NCBI GenBank assembly: GCA_032162705.1
Contig: JAVRON010000070.1
Location: 9,660 to 73,659, forward strand
Direction: 5' to 3'
Length of the DNA: 64,000 nt
DNA from: QHXN01 sp032162705
GTDB taxonomy: Bacteria > Acidobacteriota > Blastocatellia > Pyrinomonadales > Pyrinomonadaceae
Position numbers and translations under genes: made by a program. Shown here piece after piece: positions 26,359 through 35,748 of the stretch. The first letter of the stretch is position 1; every line of letters starts with the position of its first letter. Below the pieces are notes generated by a model. The model ran no database searches. It saw only the letters and a list, made by a program, of their open reading frames with translations, and had not been told where the DNA came from.

Positions 26359-28602
26359 TCAAGTCGTTTGCCCGCGCCTTCGAGAGCGCGGCGACACAGC
26401 GCCGACTCCGGTGCGTGTGCGCTTGGGCACTTTCGCGGCGGCGGATGTTGTCGATACGGAGGAAGCCTTTGCCGCCAGTTCCTTCGGCCAGGTGCCGCAG
26501 ACGCAGGCAGCGGAGCGAACCATCTCACACGCCATCGACGCGTCTACCGGCGCTGAAAAATAGAAGCCCTGCCCGTACTGGCAACCAAGCCCTCGGAGAA
26601 GTTCGAGCTGGTGCGGGGCCTCGACGCCCTCCGCGACCGCCTCCATCCCGAGGCTGTGTGCGAGCGCGATGACGGCGCGCGTGATCTCGGAACCTTCGCC
26701 GCCGGGCCCCATCCCCGCGACGAAAGAGCGATCAACCTTGAGCGCGCTGATGGGAAAGCGTCTGAGATAACTCAGGCTCGAATACCCCGTGCCGAAGTCG
26801 TCGAGGTGAAGCCCTACGCCGAGGTCTCTCAGCTTGAACAGGACGGACTTCACCGAGTCGGCCTCCTCCAACAGAACGCTCTCGGTAATCTCAAGATTAA
26901 GGTCGCCCGCGCCCAAAGCGGTCTCCCCCAAAATGCCCTCGACGTAATCGGCCAGGTCAGGCTGAAGGAAACTTCTCGCCGACAGGTTCACGTTGACCAT
27001 CGGGCGCGAGTCGCCCCCGACCCGTTCGTGCCAGACGCGTGCCTGTCGGCATGCCTCGCGTAAGACCCAGCGGTCGATGCGTATCACCGCGCCCGTCTCT
27101 TCCGAGAGCGGGATGAACTCGCCGGGGAGGACGAGGCCGCGCACCGGATGACGCCAGCGCACCAGCGCCTCGAAGCCCGCGACCCGGCCCGTCACAAGCG
27201 ACATGATCGGCTGGTAGTGCGTCTCGTACTCGTCCCTCGCGTCGGCGCTGCGCATGTCCGTCTCCAGACGCAGGAGCTTGACGGTGTGCGAGTGCATGGC
27301 GGAGTCGAACACCTGTTGGCATCCACGTCCATGCCCTTTCGCACGATGCATGGCGGTGTTGGCCGCGCGCAAAATCTCTTCGGGGCCGTCAAAGCCGAAC
27401 GCGCTCAACGCGACGCCCACGCTGGCGCTCACGAACAACTCGGGCCCGCCGAGGTGACAGGCCGCGGCGAGACACTTCTGAATTCTTTCGGCCATGCGGA
27501 CTGCATCCGAAGGGTCTTCGATGCCTTCGAGCAGGACTGTGAACTCGTCGCCGCCGAGCCGTGCCACCGTGTCTCCCGCCCGCAGGCAGCCTTCAAGACG
27601 GCGGCCAACCTCGACGAGCAGACGGTCGCCCGCATCGTGGCCGAGGCTGTCGTTAATGTTCTTGAAGCGGTCGAGGTCGAGAAAGAGGACGGCGAACTGG
27701 CACTCGCCTTGACGCTTCGCGCGCTCCGTCGCATGACCCAATCTGTCCATGAAGAGCGCGCGATTCGGCAAGCCTGTCAGCGCATCATGGAAGGCATCGT
27801 GCAGCAACTGCTCCTCGACGCACTTACGACGCGTGACATCCGTCATCGAGCCGGCCATGCGTGTCGCACGCCCCTCGCCTTCGCGGACGACAGCGCCCCG
27901 GCAGAGCATCCACAGATAATCGCCTTCGGCGTTAAGTACCCTGTGCTCGACCTCAAGGTGCGTGCCCGCGCCCTCGATGTGTGCGCGGATTTCACCCTTG
28001 AGATTATCTACGTCTTCCGGGTGAACGCGTGCGAGCCACGCTTCGGGTGACGCGTCGGCCTCGTCCGCCGACAGCCCCAACATCTCCTTCCAACGCGCAG
28101 AGTAGTAGACCTCTCCGCTTCTCAAGTCCCAGTCCCACAGTCCGTCGTTAGCGCCGCGCGCGGCGAGCGCGTACCGCTCTTCGCTCTCGCGCAAGACGGC
28201 TTCGAGTCGCGCGCGCTCGACGAGCCGCGCCGCCTTGGCGACCAGACGCATCGGGTCGAACGGAGCTTCAAGGTAGTCGTCAGCGCCCGCGCGCAGTCCC
28301 TCGACCGCGCTCGCGTCATCGCGGCGCAGCGCACTCACCAAAAGGATACTGACAGAGGATAGTTCGGCGTCTGCGCGGAGGCTGCGGCATAGCTCGATGC
28401 CGCTCACACGCGGCATCGAGACATCGCTGATGACGAGGAGCGGGCGCTCGCGGCGTGCGACTTCGAGACCTTCGCCGCCGTCGCCGGACGTAAGAACTCT
28501 GTAGCCCGCCTGGCGCAGCAGCACCTCTATGAAGTCGAGCCTGTCCGGCGTGTCGTCAACGACGAGGACGGTCGTGTCGCCTTCTTGTGTCATCCGGTAC
28601 AT
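26359..28602 (-). CDS. REC-PAS-GGDEF-EAL c-di-GMP turnover protein
   Basis: The 747-residue protein has a receiver (D60 in VISDVSMPRVSG), PAS with PAC (about 140-262), a canonical GGDEF domain (LDLDRFKNINDSLGHDAG, then LGGDEF) and a canonical EAL domain (FEALVRWRHP, NLSARSF, EITES, DDFGTG, KVDRSF, EGVE). Both catalytic domains look active, unlike the relative at 14318. In the receiver the invariant lysine is alanine (A113, YLEAPF), so phospho-signalling may be altered. The ATG at 28602 (MYRMTQEG) is chosen; the longer frame to 28713 adds a cysteine- and arginine-rich leader with no ribosome-binding site. It ends seven bases from the PilZ-like gene on the other strand. Confidence 0.9.
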   Translation of the reverse strand: MYRMTQEGDTTVLVVDDTPDRLDFIEVLLRQAGYRVLTSGDGGEGLEVARRERPLLVISDVSMPRVSGIELCRSLRADAELSSVSILLVSALRRDDASAVEGLRAGADDYLEAPFDPMRLVAKAARLVERARLEAVLRESEERYALAARGANDGLWDWDLRSGEVYYSARWKEMLGLSADEADASPEAWLARVHPEDVDNLKGEIRAHIEGAGTHLEVEHRVLNAEGDYLWMLCRGAVVREGEGRATRMAGSMTDVTRRKCVEEQLLHDAFHDALTGLPNRALFMDRLGHATERAKRQGECQFAVLFLDLDRFKNINDSLGHDAGDRLLVEVGRRLEGCLRAGDTVARLGGDEFTVLLEGIEDPSDAVRMAERIQKCLAAACHLGGPELFVSASVGVALSAFGFDGPEEILRAANTAMHRAKGHGRGCQQVFDSAMHSHTVKLLRLETDMRSADARDEYETHYQPIMSLVTGRVAGFEALVRWRHPVRGLVLPGEFIPLSEETGAVIRIDRWVLREACRQARVWHERVGGDSRPMVNVNLSARSFLQPDLADYVEGILGETALGAGDLNLEITESVLLEEADSVKSVLFKLRDLGVGLHLDDFGTGYSSLSYLRRFPISALKVDRSFVAGMGPGGEGSEITRAVIALAHSLGMEAVAEGVEAPHQLELLRGLGCQYGQGFYFSAPVDASMACEMVRSAACVCGTWPKELAAKASSVSTTSAAAKVPKRTRTGVGAVSPRSRRRGQTT

Positions 28603-28924
28603 TCTTTCAGACGGGCGAGGGGGGCGACTCACCCGCAGCTTTGACCGGTAAGGATAGCCACTGCATACCGCGTTGAAAACTTTGGCTACACACGATCTCA
28701 AACAGCATCGCATGTAGCCGGAAAAACCATCGCTGACGCTCAGGATATAGCAACCGGCGAGCCACGAAAATCGTCACGCTGCCGTCGCTCGGGATTGATT
28801 ATCTTCGGGCGCTGTGCCGGGTGTTCTGAAAGGATAAATACTGCAAAAGAGTTGACTGACGGCGTCGATTGGTTCGATGCTCTGAGGTGAAGAGGAGCAC
28901 AGTTCGGCTTGAAGATGCTGTACG
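28603..28924. other. Intergenic region upstream of the GGDEF-EAL gene
   Basis: This lies between the start of the GGDEF-EAL gene and the stop of the large CRTAC-type gene, both on the minus strand. I see no gene, no repeat of the palindromic kinds found elsewhere and no strong promoter. Confidence 0.4.
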
Positions 28925-31900
28925 TTATCGCTCCAACCCATTTGTAAGATTTACACTGCGAGCGGCGGGATTCATCTTGGCCGAGCCGGTCGGAGCCAGG
29001 AGGAGCGAATCAATCGAAGGGACTTCGGCGGCGACGAGTCGAGTGTTGTAGCGTTCGATGTAGGCGAGGCGCTTCTCAGTCAAAGGGTATGCTTCGGGCG
29101 CGACGTAAGGGTACTTCGTCATCCCGTGGAATGGCAGCGGCGACACCTGATCGGGGCTTGCGGAGTTGATGTCCATCTCCTTGCTGAAGCCGTCGGCGTA
29201 GAGCAGAAACGTGCGCGTCCATCCAAGGGGAAGCGCGGGCAGACGGGTGGCGTCGAACGAGAGGCTGATCTCGTCGCCGGGGCGCGAGATGACGAACATG
29301 TCGTCCGTGTCGAGGAGCAGTTCGCGCACATCTCCCTCGCGCGTGTAGCGGCCCGGCATGACTTTCCAGGGCGAGCCGAAGGAGACAAGCCCGTAGTCGT
29401 ACCCGTACGGCTCGCGCCCGTCGGGCGTCGTCTCGCGCGAGAAGCCGCGCCAGCGCAACATCGCTGAAGCGGGGTCGAGCGTCGTCAATTGCGTGGGGAA
29501 CTCGCCGCTCGAAGTGTCAACAAGAATTTGATCCCAGAGGATACGCATGCTCGTGACGAGACGCACCTCTCGGCTCGCCGAAAGAAACTTGCCCGTCAGG
29601 TCAACCGTCACCGTCTGCGGTCTCCCGACCGGGATGCCGATGTCTTCGATGACGGTCTTCCAAGCGCCGCTCTTATCTTTAACCTGAAGCGCTGGAAGAG
29701 TCATCGTCTTCCCACTCTGCGCGGCGGCGACGTTGTCGCTCGACCAGGCGTAATCAGTCCAGCCGGTCAGCAACAGAAGCGTGCGACGCTCGGCTTGCGC
29801 GCCCTCGTCTTGAAGCTTCAACGTCAGTGTGTGCTCTTCGGCGTAGCCGCGGACTGGGTCGCGTCGGAAGTCGTCCGGGTACTGCCTGTCCATCCGCGTG
29901 ATGCGCGCGAGCACGTCGTGCCCGTGCTCGTCCGTGGCGGAGAGGGGCGGGCGCGCGCCGCGCGTCTTGTAGAGTATGAACGGACGAGGCGGGTCGCTCA
30001 TGCCTTCGTTCGGATAGACCTCGACGCCGCGCGGGTGCGCGACCGCGATCAACTGAAAGCGATCCGCGAACAGAGCCTCTTCCAGCTCGTTCGTCACGCG
30101 CAGCTCGTAGCGCCCCTCTCGCTCCTTCAACTGGTCGCCGCGGATGCGTACGTACTCGACCGGGTCGGGCTGGTTGTAACGCCCCGGCTCTTCCAGATAA
30201 CCCATCTCGCCGCCGCCCATGAAGTCCGTGATGAAACGAAAGCGCTCGCCGTCCCAAGTGTAGAGATATGGACAGGACGAAGGCTTGCGGTCGAGTTCCG
30301 TGACGGGCAGCGTGACGGCGACGAGCGGCACGCGACTTCGTCCAACGTGCTTGACGGCGCTGACATGACCGCCTTGAACGTCGGCGGCGAGTCCCGACAT
30401 CTCCGTCTCGGCCTGTACGACGCCCGAAGGCCAGAGCACACGCACGGCGTCAGCCGACTCACGCCGTCCCAGACCGAAGGAAACATCTGCGGGCGCGGGC
30501 GCGGGACTGGCGGAGTAAGTCTCAAGCCTCTGCTGAAGACTGCCCGCACGCAGCTCGACCTTACAGCCGACGCCGCCGCGATTGCTCACCTTGCCCGCGA
30601 GCCGCACGCGTAGAGAGTGGTTGCGATTGCCGCCGTCGTTGCGCGCGAAGACCAGTCCTCCGCCGGGCACGCCGAAGATAATGTCCGTGTCGCCGTCGCC
30701 GTCCACATCGCCCGAGGCCAGCACACGCCCGCCCGATAGTGGGCCGCCGGTCGCGCTGACTTCCGCCCTGAGGCCATGCGTCGCATGGTCGCTCACGTCC
30801 ACCCAGCCGTCGCCCGTGTTACGCCAGATGCGCAGCTCCATGTGAGCATCGCCGCCGCGTTTCGTCGTGACGGCGGTCAAGAGGTCGAGCAGGCCGTCGT
30901 TGTCGTAGTCGATGAACTGTGACGCGTTGTTGTAAGTGCCGTTCACTTGGAACGACTCAAGGTCGGGAGCCGGGCCGGGCTTGAGTTGAAAATGTCCCCT
31001 GCCGTCGCTCAGAGCAAAGTAGTCGTTACCCAGAAAGAAGGTGCTGCTCGGCCCGTGGCCGAAGTAGAAGTCCGTGAAGCCGTCCTTGTTCACGTCGCCC
31101 ACGGCGACGCTCGTCTGCATCATGAGTTCGCTTGCGCCGAGGCCCGTTTCGGCTGCGACATCGCGGAAGGTTCCGTCGCGCATGTTGCGCCAGAGTTTGA
31201 CGCCGTCGCTCCCGGCGACTAGCAGGTCAACGTCGCGCCGGTTATCGAAGTCGGTCGGCACAACGGCGAACGCTTGTCCCTCGCCGGAGAGTTTTGCCTC
31301 CGCAGTGTGGTCTGTGAAGGTGCCGTCGCCATTGTTGCGCAGCAGGAGACTCGGCGCGGGCGGCATCACCACTCCGTTGAAGCTTAAAATATTATCAGGC
31401 GGGTGCTCCTTTAAATTTTTCTCGAACTTGAAAGCGTTCGCTAGGTCGCCGCCGCCCGCGATGAAGATGTCGAGGTCGCCGTCGTGGTCGTAGTCTACGA
31501 AGGCCGCCGAGTGTGAGAGAAACGGGTAGGCGGGAATCCGTGCGGCGGCCGTCACGTCGGTGAAGCGCCCGCCGCCCTCGTTATGATAGAGCGTGCTCGC
31601 ACCGTAGCGCAGGATGAAGAGGTCTGGACGGCCATCGTTGTCGAAGTCGCCCGCAACCGCGCCCGTGGCGATACCTTCAGACTCTTTCCCGAGCGCGCCC
31701 GACTGCGCGGTCACGTCCACGAACTTCCCTCCAACGTTGCGATAGAGTCGCTGCGCCGTGCTTGCCACTTCCAACAGGTCGAGTCGGCCGTCGCCGTCGT
31801 AGTCGAAGAGCAGCGCCGCGCCGTCCGTCTGTTCGAGAATATTATGCCGCGAGGGCCACTGCCCCGCTTGCGGCAGGACGCTCGCGGTCGCATCCGTGAA

Positions 31901-32707
31901 GACGACCGGCGGCGTGCGTCTGTCAATTAGTTCAGGCTCTGCGCCGCTGGAGGCGACGGCCTCTGCGTAGCGCCCCTGCTCCAGATAGTTCTGCCCGATG
32001 GTCGTCCCCGAGCCGAGCTTCCGCAGTTCTTGAAAGCGCGCGATAACGTGCTGCCCCTCTTCGCGTTGACCCGTGCGGAGCAGAGCCGTGCCGAGATTGT
32101 AGAGCGCCGTGCCGTTGTAAGGCTCCGCGGCGAGCGCGGTGCGGAAGGCAGCGATAGCTTCCGGATAGTTTCGCTGCTGCGCGTAGACCTGCCCGAGGCT
32201 GACGTTTGCGCCCACGTCTGCGGGGTCAAGCTTGAGCACGCGCCGGAAGGCCGCTATCGCGTCGTCGGCGCGGTTCTGCGACTTGGCTATCAGGCCGAGG
32301 ATGTAGAAGGGCTGCGGTGCTCCGGGAGCGATGGCGGCAGCAGCCTCCGACTCGCGCTGCGCGCCGGCGGCGTCGGGCAGGTTGTAGAGAGCGATGCCGA
32401 GGTTGATCTGTGCGAGGGCAAGCTCTGGCTCGATTCGCAGAGCGCGCCTGAACGCCTCGGCCCCCTCGTTGTACTTGAACTGCTCCAGCAGCGCGACGCC
32501 GATGTTGTTCGCTCGATACGCATCCTCGCGTGTGGATGATGTGGAGGTGGTGACGGAAGTCCGCCTCTGAAGACGTGCATGGGTCTTCTTCTGAACAGTG
32601 GTCGTCTTCTGAAGACGCGCAGAGGTCTTCGACGCGAAGGGCGGGAGTGCCGCCGCGACACACGCCAAGAGGGCCAACAGGGCGAGACGAAACTTAAAGG
32701 TCTTCAT
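28925..32707 (-). CDS. Secreted TPR-FG-GAP-ASPIC/UnbV fusion protein with large C-terminal domain
   Basis: The 1260-residue protein has a signal peptide (MKTFKFRLALLALLACVAAA), a short basic linker with a loose KTxxxQKKTHARLQ repeat, five or so TPR units (about 65-270), FG-GAP/VCBS calcium-type repeats (DYDGDGRLDLL, DFDNDGRPDLF, DYDHDGDLDIF, DVDGDGDTDIIF) and an ASPIC/UnbV domain (about 720-795, NRGGVGCKVELRAG and VRVLWPSGVV). About 430 further residues (from SCPYLYTWDGERFRFITDFM) form a beta-rich domain I cannot name. CRTAC1-type proteins are extracellular and probably bind ligands or partners; function in bacteria is largely unknown. Downstream, separate CRTAC and TPR genes alternate, so this looks like the fused version of the same pair. 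Confidence 0.85.
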   Translation of the reverse strand: MKTFKFRLALLALLACVAAALPPFASKTSARLQKTTTVQKKTHARLQRRTSVTTSTSSTREDAYRANNIGVALLEQFKYNEGAEAFRRALRIEPELALAQINLGIALYNLPDAAGAQRESEAAAAIAPGAPQPFYILGLIAKSQNRADDAIAAFRRVLKLDPADVGANVSLGQVYAQQRNYPEAIAAFRTALAAEPYNGTALYNLGTALLRTGQREEGQHVIARFQELRKLGSGTTIGQNYLEQGRYAEAVASSGAEPELIDRRTPPVVFTDATASVLPQAGQWPSRHNILEQTDGAALLFDYDGDGRLDLLEVASTAQRLYRNVGGKFVDVTAQSGALGKESEGIATGAVAGDFDNDGRPDLFILRYGASTLYHNEGGGRFTDVTAAARIPAYPFLSHSAAFVDYDHDGDLDIFIAGGGDLANAFKFEKNLKEHPPDNILSFNGVVMPPAPSLLLRNNGDGTFTDHTAEAKLSGEGQAFAVVPTDFDNRRDVDLLVAGSDGVKLWRNMRDGTFRDVAAETGLGASELMMQTSVAVGDVNKDGFTDFYFGHGPSSTFFLGNDYFALSDGRGHFQLKPGPAPDLESFQVNGTYNNASQFIDYDNDGLLDLLTAVTTKRGGDAHMELRIWRNTGDGWVDVSDHATHGLRAEVSATGGPLSGGRVLASGDVDGDGDTDIIFGVPGGGLVFARNDGGNRNHSLRVRLAGKVSNRGGVGCKVELRAGSLQQRLETYSASPAPAPADVSFGLGRRESADAVRVLWPSGVVQAETEMSGLAADVQGGHVSAVKHVGRSRVPLVAVTLPVTELDRKPSSCPYLYTWDGERFRFITDFMGGGEMGYLEEPGRYNQPDPVEYVRIRGDQLKEREGRYELRVTNELEEALFADRFQLIAVAHPRGVEVYPNEGMSDPPRPFILYKTRGARPPLSATDEHGHDVLARITRMDRQYPDDFRRDPVRGYAEEHTLTLKLQDEGAQAERRTLLLLTGWTDYAWSSDNVAAAQSGKTMTLPALQVKDKSGAWKTVIEDIGIPVGRPQTVTVDLTGKFLSASREVRLVTSMRILWDQILVDTSSGEFPTQLTTLDPASAMLRWRGFSRETTPDGREPYGYDYGLVSFGSPWKVMPGRYTREGDVRELLLDTDDMFVISRPGDEISLSFDATRLPALPLGWTRTFLLYADGFSKEMDINSASPDQVSPLPFHGMTKYPYVAPEAYPLTEKRLAYIERYNTRLVAAEVPSIDSLLLAPTGSAKMNPAARSVNLTNGLER

Positions 32708-32944
32708 GCCTTTCGAGCGAACCGCGAGCCGCTCGATGCGAGACTTGAATTTGCAAAGTTGAGAGCCGGGAGACTCGTCTTGACTATAAGGTATGAAGCA
32801 GGCTTGTCAAGTTAGCGCGCCGGAGCGTGTTGGTCTTGCCTAGTACACGTCAAAAATTTTAATGCGTTCGGCGTGCGTCACGCGCGGAAGGCTGACCGTT
32901 AAGAGCAGTCTGTTCCCTTGTCTTGACCATCATGCGCGGGGCGG

Positions 32945-33033
32945 TTCACCACAGAGGCGCTGAGTTCGCAGAGACTCGCAGAGACTTGAATTACTCAGCG
33001 CCCCCTCTGCGCTCTCAGCGCCTCGGCGGTGAA
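32945..33033. repeat. Long inverted repeat of the CAGAGGCGCTGAG type
   Basis: The arms TTCACCACAGAGGCGCTGAG (32945-32964) and 33014-33033 are inverted copies at 18 of 20 positions. The loop itself repeats CGCAGAGACT words. The same word family forms the hairpins at 38267-38389, 41548-41638 and 49535-49621. It sits in a divergent gap, so here it cannot be a terminator for either flanking gene. Confidence 0.85.
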
Positions 33034-33144
33034 TCCCTCTTTACTCTACTCACAACTCTGAAGTAACGACAGGTGAACATGGACAAGCCCTGCCTCTACA
33101 AGCTCGAAGCAGACTCTAAGTCCCTCCTCCCCAAAAAATAATGC

Positions 33145-33173
33145 TTGAACAAAAGGGTTAGATAAAAGAGAAT
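33145..33173 (+). promoter_or_regulatory. Possible sigma-70 promoter of the GH3 gene
   Basis: TTGAAC (33145-33150) and GAGAAT (33168-33173) are 17 bases apart. Transcription would begin near 33180, which excludes the GTG at 33174 as start codon and fits the ATG at 33225. Each box matches consensus at four of six bases. Confidence 0.3.
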
Positions 33174-33224
33174 GTGCGGCACAAGTTCCTTCAGAGAATC
33201 TTCCAAAAGGACAAGCTGCACGAC

Positions 33225-35639
33225 ATGAGAACCATCGCCTTCGCACTGGCATCGCTCCTGTGTTTCCAAGCCTTTTGTCCATACCTGCAACAAACCTCCG
33301 CGGCGACCACTGACGATAGGGGTGTTGTCAACGCAGACATCAATGATAGCGATGCCTTCTTCCAGACGGCTGTGCGTCAGAAGCCCTCGCGCGACTACAC
33401 GCGGCGCATCGACGCGCTGGTTGCGCGGATGACTTTGGAGGAGAAGGTCGGGCAGATGACGCAGCTTCAGATCGGCATGGTCACGACGGGCGCGAATCAA
33501 ACGATTCGCATCGATCCGGCCAAGCTGGAGAAGGCCATCGTCAAGTACGGCGTCGGCTCAATCCTCAACGTACAGGAGCAGGCTCTCTCGGTCGATGCCT
33601 GGCACGACATCATTCGCCAGATACAGGAGGCCAGCCAGCGCACGCGCCTGAAGGTTCCGGTCATCTACGGCATCGACTCGATTCACGGCGCGAACTATGT
33701 GCAAGGCTCGACGCTCTTCCCGCAGGAGATCGGCATGGCCGCGACGTGGAACCCGGCCTTGATGCAGCGCGCCGAGGAACTCGCCGCGATGGAGACGCGC
33801 GCCGCCGGCATCCCGTGGTCGTTCTCGCCCGTGCTCGACATCGGTCGCCAGCCGCTCTGGCCGCGCTTCTACGAGACCTTCGGCGAAGACCCGTACCTTG
33901 CGACCGTCATGGGCGTCGCCTTCATCCGCGGACTCGAAGGCGAAGATGTTTCCTCGCCCACACACGTCGCCGCGAGCCTGAAGCATTACATGGGCTACAG
34001 CTTCCCTCTGAACGGACGCGACCGCACGCCCGCGTGGATTCCAGAGAACTACCTGCGCGAATACTTTCTGCCGACCTTCGCGGCGGCAGTGAAGGCGGGC
34101 GCGCGCACCGTCATGGTCAACTCCGCCGAGATCAACGGCACGCCCGGCCACGTCAACCGCCACATCCTGACAGACATCCTGCGCGGCGAGCTTGGCTTCA
34201 AGGGCTTCGTCGTCTCGGACTGGGAGGACATCAAGAAACTGGTCACGCAGTGGAAGGTCGCCGCCGATGAGAAAGAGGCGACGCGCATGTCGATCATGGC
34301 GGGCATCGACATGAGCATGGTTCCGAGCGACTACAGCTTCGCCGACGACCTCGTCGCCCTAGTCAAAGAGGGCAGCGTCCCCATGTCTCGGATAGACGAG
34401 GCCGTGCGCCGTATCCTGCGCGTCAAGTTCGAGCTTGGACTCTTTGACAACGCGATGCCGGACGCCGCGCTCAAAGCAAGCGTCGGCCAGAACTCTTCGC
34501 GTGACGTGGCGCTTCAGGCGGCGCGCGAGTCGATGACGCTCTTGAAGAACGAAGGGTCTTTGCTCCCGCTCGCGAAGAACCGCAAGGTGCTCGTCACGGG
34601 CCCGACCGCGAACTCGCTCGTCCCGCTCAACAACGGCTGGACGTACGTCTGGCAAGGCTCGGAAGTATCACTCTACCCGAAAGACCGCCCGACCATCTTG
34701 CAGGCGCTCGAAGGCAAGTTGGGTAAGAACCTGACCTATGAGCCGGGCACGCGAATCACGCTCCCCCCCGGCTCGACCTCTAACAACACGCCGACCGACG
34801 TTAATGAAGAGGTTGATATCCCTGCTGCCGTCCGGGCCGCGCGCGACGCGGACGTGGTCGTCCTCTGTCTCGGCGAAGGCTCTTACACAGAGACGCCCGG
34901 CAACATCACCGACCTCAACCTGCCCGACGTGCAGTTGCGGCTCGCCGAAGCCATCGAGGCAACGGGCAAGCCCGTCGTCCTCGTGCTCGTCGAGGGACGG
35001 CCACGCGTCATCAACCGCATCGTCGATAAGGCGCAGGCCATCCTGATGGCCTACAACCCCGGCAACGAGGGCGGCGTCGCCGTCGCAGACGTGCTCACGG
35101 GCGACTACAACCCTTCGGGCCGTCTGCCCTTCACCTACCCTCGCACGGTCAACGGGCTTGTCACCTACGACCACAAGCTTTTCGAGACAGAGGCCACCAG
35201 CTACGGCAACATGGCCTTCAACCCGCAGTTCGAGTTCGGCCACGGCCTGAGCTACACGACCTACGCTTACAGCGACCTGCGCCTCGGCCAGAAGTCTCTG
35301 CCTTCAAACGGCACAGAGAGTGTGTCGGTGACGGTAAAGAACACTGGGACGCGTGCGGGCAAAGAGACGTTGATACTTTACGTGCGCGACGTGGTGGCGT
35401 CGATTGCGCCGCCGGGCAAGCGCGTCCGTCGCTTCGCAAAGGTCTACCTTGAGCCGGGCGAGAGCCGCACGCTCACCTTCACACTTCGGCCCGAAGACCT
35501 CTCGTTCATAGGGGCCGACAATCGCCCCGTGGTCGAGCCTGGAGACTTTGAAGTAATGGTCGGCGACCTCGACGATACTTTCACGCTCCAGGCCGGCCCC
35601 GCGCAGGGACGCACGCCGAAGAGACCCGCGCGCAGGTAG
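33225..35639 (+). CDS. Secreted glycoside hydrolase family 3 (beta-glucosidase type)
   Basis: The 804-residue protein starts with a signal peptide (MRTIAFALASLLCFQAF), then the GH3 N-terminal barrel (about 55-395) with the nucleophile D332 in FVVSDWEDI and substrate-pocket KHYMGYS, the GH3 C-terminal domain (about 430-640) and a fibronectin-III-like domain (about 690-790, YVRDVVASIAPPGKRVRRF). It probably removes terminal beta-glucose or related residues from oligosaccharides in the periplasm. The ATG at 33225 is used; the GTG at 33174 would bury the signal peptide and lies at the promoter. It is the first of two GH3 genes here; the other, at 60112, carries a PA14 insertion. Confidence 0.9.
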   Translation: MRTIAFALASLLCFQAFCPYLQQTSAATTDDRGVVNADINDSDAFFQTAVRQKPSRDYTRRIDALVARMTLEEKVGQMTQLQIGMVTTGANQTIRIDPAKLEKAIVKYGVGSILNVQEQALSVDAWHDIIRQIQEASQRTRLKVPVIYGIDSIHGANYVQGSTLFPQEIGMAATWNPALMQRAEELAAMETRAAGIPWSFSPVLDIGRQPLWPRFYETFGEDPYLATVMGVAFIRGLEGEDVSSPTHVAASLKHYMGYSFPLNGRDRTPAWIPENYLREYFLPTFAAAVKAGARTVMVNSAEINGTPGHVNRHILTDILRGELGFKGFVVSDWEDIKKLVTQWKVAADEKEATRMSIMAGIDMSMVPSDYSFADDLVALVKEGSVPMSRIDEAVRRILRVKFELGLFDNAMPDAALKASVGQNSSRDVALQAARESMTLLKNEGSLLPLAKNRKVLVTGPTANSLVPLNNGWTYVWQGSEVSLYPKDRPTILQALEGKLGKNLTYEPGTRITLPPGSTSNNTPTDVNEEVDIPAAVRAARDADVVVLCLGEGSYTETPGNITDLNLPDVQLRLAEAIEATGKPVVLVLVEGRPRVINRIVDKAQAILMAYNPGNEGGVAVADVLTGDYNPSGRLPFTYPRTVNGLVTYDHKLFETEATSYGNMAFNPQFEFGHGLSYTTYAYSDLRLGQKSLPSNGTESVSVTVKNTGTRAGKETLILYVRDVVASIAPPGKRVRRFAKVYLEPGESRTLTFTLRPEDLSFIGADNRPVVEPGDFEVMVGDLDDTFTLQAGPAQGRTPKRPARR

Positions 35640-35683
35640 CGCGAGCGATATCAAAGAGTCGTCGAATGACTACCGCTTCATGC

Positions 35684-35711
35684 TTTACGCGGTCAGGGTC
35701 GCGGGTATAAT
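35684..35711 (+). promoter_or_regulatory. Sigma-70-like promoter before the secreted protein at 35749
   Basis: TTTACG (35684-35689) and a consensus TATAAT (35706-35711) are 16 bases apart. The start codon follows 38 bases after the -10 box, with GAGGAG in the leader. This is the best promoter match in the window and makes the downstream gene a separate unit from the GH3 gene. Confidence 0.6.
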
Positions 35712-35748
35712 GTCTCGCCCGCGAAAGAATTATGTGAGGAGTTAAGCC

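Larger units (their letters stand above)
32708..33224. other. Divergent intergenic region with hairpin and leader
   Basis: This region lies between the fusion gene on the minus strand and the GH3 gene on the plus strand. It carries a CACAGAG-type inverted repeat (32945-33033) and a possible promoter for the GH3 gene (33145-33173). No gene was recognised. Confidence 0.5.

Noticed and set aside
27148..28050. 300-codon plus-strand frame inside the GGDEF-EAL gene
   Set aside because: Antisense shadow typical of GC-rich DNA; the opposite strand has all GGDEF and EAL motifs.
32560..32640. Tandem repeat in the start of the TPR-CRTAC fusion gene
   Set aside because: The CTTCTGAAGACG words are imperfect and encode a short basic linker; not enough to call a functional repeat.
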